From assembly GCA_024305405.1 (NCBI GenBank), contig JAKNDB010000068.1, positions 12,335,501 to 12,399,500 on the forward strand: a stretch of 64,000 nt of DNA, in the 5' to 3' direction. The stretch's first letter is position 1; every line of letters starts with the position of its first letter. This DNA is from Dirofilaria immitis (lineage: Eukaryota > Nematoda > Chromadorea > Rhabditida > Onchocercidae). Shown in pieces: positions 47,351 through 58,643 of this stretch. The notes under the pieces were generated by a model, which had not been told where the DNA came from, did not search any database, and worked only from the letters and a program-made list of their open reading frames with translations. Position numbers and translations under genes: made by a program.

Positions 47351-48698
47351 TAATGACGACAAAAATGATAAAGGACTGAATACTTTGCTGTTGAATTATC
47401 AATTTCGCAGAAGGATATTCCAAAAATTGAATTATCAATGCTCTTTATGATTTAAATAACATAACAATAATGCCTTGCTAACAAAGATTTATTATTTTTT
47501 AAAAGGCATATGAAGAAGATTCTGAATCTTACGCTTTTTTACGTATTACATAATTTAACACGTGTGCTAAGTAAGGAAAAGAGAGCAAGTAACTGTTTAT
47601 TGGCATATTATGCGATATTTATCAAAGTTTATTAACTGAAATGATAATCAGCTAATAATAATCTTGTCAACAATTACCCCAACTAAATTTTATCAATCAA
47701 ATACGTCATAATTTTACGTGTAAAACGATACAAATATAAATAGATAATAAAATCATTAAGTGAAAAAAACCCGTCATTTATATCATATCATATGTGATAA
47801 TTTTGCAATTTGATAACCATTTCCATATCAAATAAACGTGCAGAATTAATCGATTAAGATAAGTAAAACCCATCATCTATTTATTTAATTCGATCTATCG
47901 ATCAGTCTGCAAATCAATTTAGTTCATTCTTTTTTTTAAGATCATTAAAATGTTATTTTATAATTTGTCCATATCGCTTCATATTTCTTTTTCATAATAA
48001 AAATACTCTATTATAAATAGAACATAAATGGATATAAGTCCATCTGATCTAAATCGATCGATCAAATAATCGATTAATTTAAATTTATTTTTATAAGAAT
48101 CAAAATGAGACACTTAAAAAGTATTTCGCACTTCAATTGGCTGATAATGGTAAGTAGTAACTTAATAACACTTAATTGCATACACATTAAAAAAATTTCC
48201 ATAAATCTTTGATAGAAATTTTTCTGCATTTCTCTCTAACTCTCATCTCAACAATTTGTCTATTTACTAACTAATAAACTTTACGAATCATCAGATGAAA
48301 ATTTCCCTTTCTCTCATTCCTTTTTCTCTCTTTTGCTGGAACTATTTTTATTCTTAATTTGTCTCGATGCATCAATATTATTATGTTATATTGTAAACAG
48401 CTTATCTTATTGATATAAGCTTATCCCATGAATAAGTTTGTTGAGAATTTTCATCTTTTCGAGAATAGTCAATACATTAAATTAAATTTAATTCCCGCTA
48501 TGTCATCTTATAATATAACCATAAATCTTCATCAATGTAAATAAAAATTAATAATAAATATGAAAAGTTTAACATATGATATATAAATACTAAATACTTA
48601 AATACTCTCTTGAAATATTGAGTACCGATTATTCAGTATAAAATTTGAAGTACTTTCTAATTATTTAAATTTATTTCAAAGCCTTTTCGTTTTTCTTG

Positions 48699-48708
<10 letters not shown>

Positions 48709-48744
<36 letters not shown>
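48709..48744. repeat. CT dinucleotide microsatellite
   Basis: An uninterrupted CT run of about 34 bases. Confidence 0.9.
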
Positions 48745-48749
<5 letters not shown>

Positions 48750-50267
48750 ATTTCAATCAAATATTGTCCATATATAATAAGTTTGACATCATTATCAGTA
48801 ATGTAAAATGTAATATGAAATGTAAGAGAAAGAGAAAAATAAGAATTCTCGAATACTATACACGTAAAAACGTGAAAGTTGTTATTATGCTATATTACGT
48901 TCAAATTTTATTTATTTAAAATGATAATGATATGTTTATGTTTACATAAGAAAAAAATGATATTATAATTTTATATTTTTCTATTCAAATACATTCAACA
49001 AAATTATAGTTAGAAAAGGAAGTAAAATGACAAATGAATTTCATAAATGATATCTAAAAAAAAAAATTTACAACAATACAATGTCTTAACACTAATATAC
49101 CTAACAATAATTGATTACACAATGCGTGACCTTGATAATGACCCAAACGAATGATCTATAAATGACAAATTCTTACGAAATTTCACTTCAACATTTTTTT
49201 TTACAATTAGAAGTTTTTCGGTGTACCTATCATATGATTTATATATTTGTATTTCGTGTAAAGTTGGGCTGTTGTTGTATAATTTCAACGCTAAATATTA
49301 AATTATAATGCGAAAATCTATTATCATATATGTAAAATAAACTTCCTGTCTGATTACTTGGCCACTATATGGAAGTTTATTTCAGCCAAGAAAAATTTAC
49401 TAAAATCTAATTTTAAAATATTCTTTAATTTCATTAAATAAAGAGGTATATATAATAAGTTCTTCTAAGACAATTTCACTTTCATTTTAACAAAACATTT
49501 CTAACTTATCAAAATTGTTAACAATCAATAAATGGAACTTAGTGATATCAAAAATACATTGAAGCAAAATTTATTTTGACATTAATAATAAAAACTGAAA
49601 AGGAAAATGAACTTAGAAAAAACTTTTACTAAACATACCTTATCAAAAGCATTTATTCATTTCTCTTATTGATCCAAGTTTTAAAAGTATTGAGATAATT
49701 TCGAAAATCAAATTATCGATATGATATATAATATGAACAATGAGCAAATATTTTATTACAGCAAATATCAAAAGAGGAAAATCAATATTTCTAGCTGATA
49801 TAATGATCAAAATAAAATGTTTAAAATAAATTTTATCGCAAAAGAGCCTGAACATAATGGAAAAAAGCGAAACGTTAATCACGTCGCAAGACAGTTCTAA
49901 ATTGGTTAGTAAATTAATTAGATCGCAAGATAGTCCCATTTTTTTATTTTGAAAAGAAAGTTTGTTTTTATGAAAGGAAAGCATTTTATCGTAGCAAACA
50001 AAAAAATTTTTTTATTTTTCTTATCAGAAAGAGAGAAGAATTAATAAAAGCTTAACATTTTGTTTTTTCCCATCCGTTTGATGCGAAAAATAAAAATAAA
50101 ATTGAACTTTTCACCACCATATTATTTACTTAATTGCATTCTATGAAAGAATCGAATTTCTCTTTACTTCACTTTTCAACAAACATTTTTCATATTGAAA
50201 TGTTGTTTACATATATCAATTTAAAATGTTATAACATTTTTACAAAAAAACACAGCAAAAATTTTGA

Positions 50268-50395
50268 ATAAAAACAAACAAGCAACGATAAACAAACGAC
50301 AATAAACAAACAACAATAGACAAACAACAATAAACAAGCGACAATAACAACAGCAACTACAATGACAACAAATAATAACAATAATAGCAAAAATT
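50268..50395. repeat. AAACAAACRACAAT imperfect tandem repeat
   Basis: Five to six imperfect copies of a 15-base unit of the form ACAATAAACAAACRA, then simple ACAACA/ATAACA triplets. Confidence 0.75.
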
Positions 50396-52867
50396 TTTAG
50401 AAATTATCAAAATTTATCAAGGAATTTCTTTAAGAAAAAATCTTTTTTAAATGATAAATTCTTTGATAAAATTTTAGAAAATTAAATAAACAATAATTTA
50501 TGAAAATTTTGATAAGTTTTTAAAATTTTCATAAATTATCTCATAATATCATGAATTAATAATCACAATACTCGGAATAATCATATAAAGTATTCAAAAC
50601 AAAATTAACAATTTATTATTTATTTATGTCGAATGCATTCAATAATTAAGCTATCAGTAGAATAAATATTAAGCTATCTCGGAAGTAATAGATAAAAATG
50701 ATAAGATATTGAGAAGTACTCTTTAAATAGAAGAAGTGAATTAGATGCATTTTGCAATATTATTATTATTGCCATTGTCATTATTACTACATTTCAATAT
50801 GATTAAAGAAATTGTATAAAATAAAACGACGATGATATCGATAATTGATGATGATGATGATGATAATGATGGTAGATAATAATGATAGTGATCAATTCTT
50901 GACAATAATAATTTTAATAAAACATATAAATTATAAATGAGGAAATGCTTTTCTACTTCCTTTTATCTGTTAAAAAAAAAGAAAAAAATGAAAAGAAAGG
51001 ATACAAAAGGTGAAAGAAAGGAAAATAAATGAATTCTATGAATAAACAAAGAAAGAAATTCATATTTTATTATTAAATAAATTACAAAAACAATAAATAA
51101 CAACGAATAAATATAAAATAGAAAGAAAGAAAAAAATTGCTAAAATTTTATTTATTATTTTACATTTAAAAATTTATCAAATTATTCATTTATGCTTTCT
51201 TTTACTTTTCTAATTTTAAAACTTGAAAAAATGTAAAATATAATGGATGCATTTCGTTGATTGATTATCATTTTTGGTCTAAATTTGAAATGAGATCAAA
51301 TTCAACTGATAAAGATCAGAGTGTACTTGATAATTGTTGAGCTAATCAAATAAAGACCAAAATGAATTGGACAACGTAGGATCAAGACGAATCTAACGAA
51401 GGGTCAACATCAATCTGACAGAAATCAAGGCTTTAATTAATTAATCAACAATATATAAAAATACCTATATCCCTAAATACAATGGATTTTAATATTTCAT
51501 TACTTTTTTCTTTTAGTTTTACTTAGAATTTAATAATAATAAAAATTTTTCTGGAAAGCAAAAAAATACAGCAAAACATTAATAAGTTTAGGAATAATCA
51601 ATAAACTATTCATGATAATAATACATTATCATCATTCGAGAATCTGAATCAAAAAGGATGGATATTAAATGAAACCTGAAGATGAGAAATGATTGAATGA
51701 ATAAAAAGACAAAAATGAGCAAAATTAGAAATAGAAAATTAGCATTTAAAAGAATAATTTATTGTTAATATTAAATAATAAAATATTTGAATAGAATAAA
51801 ATGATATTATCTATTTCATTTAACATTAATCATTTCTTATTTAATCAATTTTTCTTTTTCCTCTCTCTCTCTCTCTCTCGTCTTTTTTTTGTTTCGTTAA
51901 ATAATAATAAAAGAATATTTCATTGATTGTATTTTGTTACTGCGACAATCATTTCAAATGAATAAAATAGCAATAAATTACGACGCAAATGTAATGAAGC
52001 GAAAAAACAATTAGATAATTCAAAAAAAAAAAAATATTTTAAATTTGTACTTTGTTAAACTTGTTTTTGAACTATTTCTTCTTTTTTTTAAAAGATTTTA
52101 TTTTTTACGAGAAAAATTCTTTTCGTTGTATTGTTTTCCTCCATTTTTTTGACAGCTAATATCTATTTTATTTTGAATGATTAATTAGGAGAAGTTTTAA
52201 GATGAAATGATTGGAATGTTTTTGCTGATAAGTTCAAGCAATTAACCATTTTAATTGTTGCAAAAATGATTTGATTAATTTCGATGATAATATCTTTGAA
52301 AATTAGTAATAAGTATCATTTTATCAATTTGATTATAAATTCAATTTTTATAAAAAAGTTTTTCTTATGGCTAAGAAAATTTTCCTTAGCTTATAAATAA
52401 ATATATTATCAGTGGAAATATAAATATTGAAATTTTGTTCAAATTTTGCATAAGCATAATTAATTTGAATCTACTAAAAAACTTCGACAGCAAATAAAAC
52501 TATTAAATCGATTTTTTAGTATATGTATAACTCAAGAATCAGAACATTTTTGATTTATATTATTATCTATTTTACCTATTCTGAATATTAGAAGTTTATA
52601 TCAGCAATTTTTGCCGCTTATATTGATAAGCAATCAATAATTTGATGAAAATCAAATCAGCTTGATACGAGCATCTTATTAAATACTTTGTCAAATAAGT
52701 TTATTTAATATTAGAACAACAGAAATGAAAAGATCTCGAAAGAATGCTTTCTCGAATAGAAAAAGCAGTATGAAGTTTCAAAATTTTCGTCTTTTCCTCT
52801 GTTAGGACAACCTTTTAAAAGATTAATTTCTTCCATACATTGTTAATTATTAAGCTGCTAACTAAGT

Positions 52868-53395
52868 TTGTTAAAAAATAAAATTATCAAATTTCAATTT
52901 ATGCTTACATTTATACATAAATTATCGATTAAATATTATAAAATAGAAAGGATTGAAATTGATAACATATTTAATGTGATTGTTTCTTTCATGAAACAAA
53001 CTACATTTCATTTTATAACAGATAGAGATGATGTTAAAAGGCAAAAATTCAACATTTTATTATTTTTGGGAATAAAAATTTGGAAAAAATATATACTTTT
53101 TGTATTTGCATATAATCGCTTGAAAAACATATTTATTATTTCAGGTAATTCAAATACATTATTACTTGAATACTTATTATTTGAATACAATCATATTTAT
53201 ACATACATATACAATCATCAAGCATGTCTTCTAATATATTATAATAGATATTTGATCATTTTTGATAAAATATTTAGTCGCCATTTTTTTCAAATACAAT
53301 TCCTTTCGTTGATTATTTTTAGTGATCGTTTGATTGACAAATTCATTCGTTGTCATCCATTCAATCATTCGTTTAAAATAATAATTGTTAACTGA
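52868..53395 (+). CDS. unexplained 175-codon ORF
   Basis: An uninterrupted ORF starting MLKNKIIKFQFMLTFIHKLS, with no repeat structure underneath. It is rich in Ile, Phe, Tyr, Lys and Asn and contains scattered charged residues (for example TDRDDVKRQKF) and a C-terminal KFIRCHPFNHSFK. No domain, signal peptide or clear transmembrane array recognised. In DNA this AT-rich, stops are expected about every ten codons, so this length is hard to get by chance. Even so, codon use follows base composition, no splice or trans-splice context supports it, and it may be a decayed element or a fluke. Confidence 0.25.
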   Translation: MLKNKIIKFQFMLTFIHKLSIKYYKIERIEIDNIFNVIVSFMKQTTFHFITDRDDVKRQKFNILLFLGIKIWKKYILFVFAYNRLKNIFIISGNSNTLLLEYLLFEYNHIYTYIYNHQACLLIYYNRYLIIFDKIFSRHFFQIQFLSLIIFSDRLIDKFIRCHPFNHSFKIIIVN

Positions 53396-54600
53396 AAATT
53401 TCTGAGTGATAAATTTCTATCATTTTACAAGGATTTTTTTTCAGCCTTAATTTTTTCATAAATATTTTGATAATATTACCGTTATATTTGATCATTTAAT
53501 AATTTAATCGATTCATTTGGTTTTCGGCACATCAAGAAAAAGAAAAAAAACCAGTTGGATATTTCATTGCATGCAACAATTACGTCTGTAAATTTAAAAT
53601 AAATTTAGAAAAAGTTAATTGGATTTACTATTTGAATTATTTTTGAAATGCCTAATAATTTAAAGAATTGTACAACTTGGATTATTTTGATAAGAAAGAT
53701 TTAGATTTGATAAAATGATAATGATGACGATGATGATGTGGATGTACGGCAGAAGAATACTTCAGACATCTTATATTATTTAATATCTTCATTTAGTTAT
53801 TTATCCGAAGATAAATAACCAGTAATTAAGAGATAAGAACAAAAAAAATTTCTTTGATGATTCATGCAAAAGTCATAAAGATTATTATCAGAAAATGAAG
53901 AAATAAAATTTTGTTCATATCTAATCTCTGATCAATTTTACATTATTTTTATTTTTTCCTATTTTCTCATTGAAATTGATTTTAAGTAAATAAGTAAAAT
54001 AATTTCATATATACTATATAAAGCATGATAAGTTAACATTAAATATAAAAATGATGCAAATCTTGATAAGTAATTTTAAGCTTAAACTTTTTGACGAATT
54101 TTTTTTGGAGTACAGTTTATACAGCAATATTCCGTTGATTAAAGATAACTAACTGATCATTAAGATATTAATATCGGAGCTATTGATAAATATCTGATCA
54201 ATCATGTGGAACTATAATAAAATGAAAAAAGTACTGATATAAAACTTATAAAAAATGATGTATTAGGTGATAATTCGACGAATATAAAGATTAAATAAAA
54301 ACAAATTTGTAAAAATAAATGATAGAGGGAGAGAGAAAGAGAAAGAGGGAGAGAGAGAGGTGATATTGTTTGATGGGTTTTTAATTGATTGAAAAAGATC
54401 TATTGATAAAAAGAAGAATATAATATATGTAAGATAAAAAAAGGAAATACTCAAAGGAATTAGAAAGAGTAAGATATTATTTTAGAGATGATTTCTATAT
54501 TAGACATTTCAACGAATCATACAATTGATGTCAGATGTGAGATAAATTTTAAACAAGAATGAAAGAATAAAAAGAAAAGATTGAATAATTTAGGATATGC

Positions 54601-54765
54601 CAGGTGTTCCACAGATATACACAGATGTTCCATGGATATATACCAGATGTTCTATGGATATATACCAGGTGTTTCACGGATATATATCAGGTGTTTCACG
54701 GATATATATCAGGTGTTTCACGGATATATATCAGGTGTTTCACGGATATATATCAGGTGTTTCAT
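54601..54765. repeat. 22-bp minisatellite, 7.5 copies
   Basis: Unit AGGTGTTTCACGGATATATA plus TC. The last four full copies are identical; the first three are diverged (GTTCCACAG, GTTCCATGG, GTTCTATGG). Copy starts: 54601, 54623, 54645, 54667, 54689, 54711, 54733 and a partial at 54755. Confidence 0.95.
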
Positions 54766-55789
54766 AATAAAATAAAAAGATTGCATCAAAAATTTTGCCA
54801 TTTTTAAAATGCCATCAATTTGGCAGAATAATTTCGCATTTATATGCGCTAAATGTCTAAATGTTTGACAAAAATAAATCAATGAAAGAAATGAATTAAT
54901 AGAATTGAAGACAAAAGAAGAAAATAATACTTCTTATGAGACTTCTCATTCCCTACTCGACTTTTATAATAACAATATTTCTCAGTTCAATATTGAATTT
55001 TTTCTTATCAATCCCTGAATACTCTCAAACAATACATGTTATTTTTTACTCTCAAACATTTCTCATTACATTTATTCTAGTATATCTCTCAAATTTTATA
55101 ATCTCTAACTGTCTCAATTATCTTAGTAATTACGCTATTTTCTTATTTTCTTTTAATTCCTATTATTCTGTAGCAACTCATCCAAATACGTACTATTTTC
55201 AATTCGAATAAAAATGTCGCATCGAAGGAAGGATATCTCATGCAATGAGATTATAATGCAATGGGATGCTCAGGGATACAGTTTCACCTTTTTTTTTTAG
55301 TTGCTTATTTGATATCGTCAGGGTTATTGAGGAGACCTTGCGAGCTTCCGGAAGGACGCTATTTTTTACTTTTTGGAAAGCTATTTCAGATTTTGAGGTT
55401 CTCGAAATTTTTTTCCTTATTTTAGAAATAGTCCTAAAAGGATATTACATTTCTTGTAGTATAGAAACTTCATCGATAACATATTTCTTTTCTTAATTGT
55501 TTTTGATTAAATTGAAAATTACGCATAGTTAAATAACTAAAAGATTATTATATTTCAAGAATATTTGGTGTAATATGGACAAATTCTAGATTTTTTTCTT
55601 AATATTTATCTTAAATAGTTAGTGAGACTATTGAAAGTCAAAGCAATTAAATTAATAAATATCATAATGTATGAAGGCATCAAATATTAAATTCTTAATA
55701 ATTATTATACAAAACTTAATTTACTTCATCGTGATTTCTTAGTTGGATGACGAATCATTTTCTTACTAAATCAATTTGTATTTAATGTC

Positions 55790-55800
55790 TGTATTTCAGA
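55790..55800 (+). promoter_or_regulatory. SL trans-splice acceptor of pas-2
   Basis: GTATTTCAG ends at 55799, leaving a single A before ATG. A strong nematode acceptor at this distance, with no coding sequence upstream in phase, is the usual arrangement of a trans-spliced mRNA. Confidence 0.65.
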
Positions 55801-57990
55801 ATGGGTGAAAGTGATCACTACGGTTTTTCGCTCACAACTTTTAGGTGTGTTGATTCAATTCATTTTTATTTAAATGATTCAAAAAACTTAGTCAAGTCAA
55901 AAAATTTGTAAGTATCTGGCTAAGTATAAATATTATGATGATTTCATGATACATTTTTCGTGTTTTTCTATTATTTTTATGTCTCGTTTTGGAGAATGAA
56001 TGTCAATTGTTATAACAGTGTGTTCTCATATCATTCTAACCATAAATTGCTCAAATTTTAGTCCTTCGGGCAAGCTAATGCAAATCGAATATGCCTTAAA
56101 TGCCGTGAAGAATGGGCAACCGTCTGTGGGATTGCGAGGTTTGATATTATTTTTCTTTCTGAATAATTAGCTAATTGAAACCATGGAAAAATACACTAAA
56201 TTTATTGACCATGAATCTTTTTCTGCTTGTTTGTCGACGATGAGAAATGTAATAAAAACTAACATATGCATAATTACTTGTATACTTAAGCATTTACTCA
56301 AAATATCAACCGGACCTACATTTTTACGTAATATTCAATGCAGCAAATTTATTGAATATCATTTTTTTATTGTTTTGCTATATTCGATATTATTTGATCT
56401 AATACTTACGTATAACAATATGATTTTATTATTTATTCATTTATTCAGAAATTTATACAATCCGCTGAATAATGTAAAGAATTTCTTGTGTCTTTAAAAT
56501 ATTATCGATACTTTGAAATAAATAAATTTATTTATTTAGCATCAGATGGCGTAGTTTTGGCTACTGAAAATAAAATATCAATATTATATGAAGATCAACC
56601 AAAAGTGGAAAAAATTAGCCAACATATCGGTTGTGTTTATAGTGGTATGGGACCTGATTACAGGTAAATTAATTCCGGAAATAATTTGGAATATCTTGGA
56701 ATTTACTGAAACAATAGTAGGAATTGTCCTCGCTATTTCAGTTTAGATTTTGGATTACCTGATTCATTTATCACAATGGATATAGAAAATGGATCTCTGA
56801 ACCAAATAGATAATATTAATTGTGAATACTTTCATCTATTTTCTTTTCAAAAATCTATTATTTCCCTAAATTCTTCAATTTTTTAAAATTAAGCTAATTA
56901 TTATGATTTCTGCATTAATGTATTTGTTTTATGTGCAAAGGCTATATTTGTGCATGAAACTCTGTAAATGCCGAAGTTTATGATAATCGGCTTATTATTG
57001 ATATTTTTATGTAATACATTCTTACTTTGTTTTCTTGCTTCTGAATATTTGATACATATAGGGTTTCATCTGTTTTCTAAATTTAGCTATTCATATCGTC
57101 TTTTTTATAGAATACTGGTTAAGAAAGCACGAAAATTAGCAATGGAATATGAACTGATGTATGGCGAAGAAATCCCGACAACACAACTTGTAACGAAATT
57201 AGCTGCTGTGATGCAAGAATATACTCAGTCAGGGTATACGATTTTTTTAATTGGCGTCTCTCGTTTCTTGCTTTCATAAATCATATGTGTGCATTCCCAC
57301 TTCGAATTAAATTATCGTTAACAAGCAACTTATAAAATCTTGAAAGTCTGGATAATAAAAAAAACCCAAACTTAATGAAAACATAAGCATGCATTTCGAC
57401 TGACAAGAATCAAGGGATAATTATAGCTACTTAGCAAAAGAATAGTAAATTTTTGCCCGGTCTTCAGTTATATCAATCTTTTATTGTTTTTCTATAATAC
57501 TAATTTAATTCAAAATTTTGCAGCGGTGTACGACCATTTGGTGTATCAATGCTTGTTGCTGGTTGGGATCATGAGCCAAATCCTGGCCGACCACTTTTGT
57601 TTCAGTGCGATCCTTCGGTAATAGTTTTAATTTTTATGATTTTAAATTCTTAAGGAGTTATTTGAAAATATTTTTTGAATGAATAATTTGAAATTAAGCA
57701 ATGGTTAAAAATGGTGTATTATTTATGAAAACAGCTTCATTTAGGGAGCATATTTTGCCTGGAAAGCAACAGCTTTGGGGAAGAATGATGTAAATGCAAA
57801 AACATTCTTGGAGAAACGATTCAGTGATGCGCTAGAGCTGGATGACGGTATTCATACGGCATTGCTGACATTGCGTGAGAGTTTTGATGTTGGTATGACG
57901 GAGGATAATGTGGAAATAGCGGTTTGCAATAAAAATGGGTTCATGCGTTTATCTAAGCAACAAGTGAAGGATCATCTTGGTGCACTTTGA
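55801..57990 (+). CDS. pas-2: 20S proteasome subunit alpha type 2
   Basis: Six exons: 55801-55844, 56062-56138, 56540-56663, 57111-57233, 57524-57617, 57745-57990. All phases agree and give 235 residues; human PSMA2 has 234. The N-terminus [19 protein letters not shown] and the following LMQIEYAL form the alpha-subunit signature of the gate-forming N-terminal helix. [28 protein letters not shown] and [13 protein letters not shown] are typical alpha-2 segments. The protein is a structural, non-catalytic subunit of the outer ring of the 20S core. A TGTATTTCAG acceptor sits two bases before the ATG, which fits spliced-leader addition. The gene lies 653 bases upstream of SGT1 in the same orientation. 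No frame breaks. Confidence 0.95.
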
Positions 57991-58326
57991 TTATTGCAGT
58001 TTTTTTTATTGTAACTGAAAATAGTGCAGTTCGTTGTTTTTTGACAATTATTTTATATTCTAATTTATGTTTGGAATTTTTTTCGAAGTTTTGAGGTATC
58101 CCTTGCAAGTTTATCCTCATTTCTTTATTATTTTCTTTCATTATTTTCTATACACGTCTTGTTATGCACTCTCACATTAAAGAGATAATAAGCGTTTAAA
58201 ATTGTTTGCTAACCATCCTTTGAATCTGAACATTTCAAATTTTTTATATCGATTGATTTGAATGTAATTCAAAAAAAATGTTTTCGAAAGATAAATTTTT
58301 CCGGTTTTGTACTTATTAAAGCTACA

Positions 58327-58332
58327 AATAAA
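58327..58332 (+). terminator. candidate poly(A) signal of pas-2
   Basis: AATAAA in CTACAAATAAAGTAAATC, 337 bases after the stop and 256 bases before the SGT1 acceptor candidate at 58588. This is the order expected for an intercistronic region. Confidence 0.5.
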
Positions 58333-58576
58333 GTAAATCTGAGAATGTCATTCTCAATGTTTCTTTCTGGAAAGTCCGTAGAAGATTCTTATAAAAACCT
58401 TTTAAAATGATTACTGCATGTCATAACATTTCTGTATAATTAATATAGATCAAATCCATTATGGTTTTCGAGAAACAGGAAAAAATATCTTTCATAATGC
58501 ATAATTCTTTCGGCGACAGTATTATCGATTTTGCCATCTCCAGATCCAATTAATTCGTTTCGTAGCATTGGTAATC

Positions 58577-58588
58577 TCTCCTATTCAG
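58577..58588 (+). promoter_or_regulatory. candidate trans-splice acceptor of SGT1
   Basis: CTCTCCTATTCAG is the best acceptor between pas-2 and the SGT1 ATG at 58644, leaving a 55-base leader. A weaker one (TTATTGCAAAG) follows about 30 bases later. Confidence 0.45.
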
Positions 58589-58643
58589 GGCGGAATATCG
58601 CTATTTTATTGCAAAGGCTAACCGATATTTGTGCAAATAAAAT

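Larger units (their letters stand above)
39588..52867. other. gene-poor region, left part
   Basis: About 13 kb upstream of UBL3 with no recognised gene on either strand. Content is minisatellites and microsatellites (listed separately) in very AT-rich DNA. A non-coding first exon of UBL3 could lie here unseen. Confidence 0.55.
53396..55800. other. gene-poor region, right part, and pas-2 upstream DNA
   Basis: Holds a GA tract (54322-54360), a 22-bp minisatellite and, from about 55.2 kb, less AT-rich sequence likely to include the pas-2 promoter. No second gene recognised; the hydrophobic ORF at 54936-55211 is unsupported. Confidence 0.55.
57991..58643 (+). other. pas-2 / SGT1 intercistronic region
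   Basis: Contains the pas-2 3' UTR with AATAAA at 58327 and the probable SGT1 trans-splice acceptor at 58588. No other gene seen. Confidence 0.55.

Noticed and set aside
47066..47438. Poly-Ile and poly-Tyr ORFs of 98 and 151 codons
   Set aside because: Pure AAT microsatellite read in different frames.
49643..49984. 113-codon minus-strand ORF
   Set aside because: No recognisable domain or splice context; length is within what the AT-rich background can give over 64 kb, and part is a short internal duplication.
54936..55211. 91-codon hydrophobic ORF upstream of pas-2
   Set aside because: Composition follows the AT-rich background, and it has no family resemblance, splice or leader signal.
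56183..56497. 104-codon ORF
   Set aside because: Falls entirely inside intron 2 of pas-2 and has no independent support.
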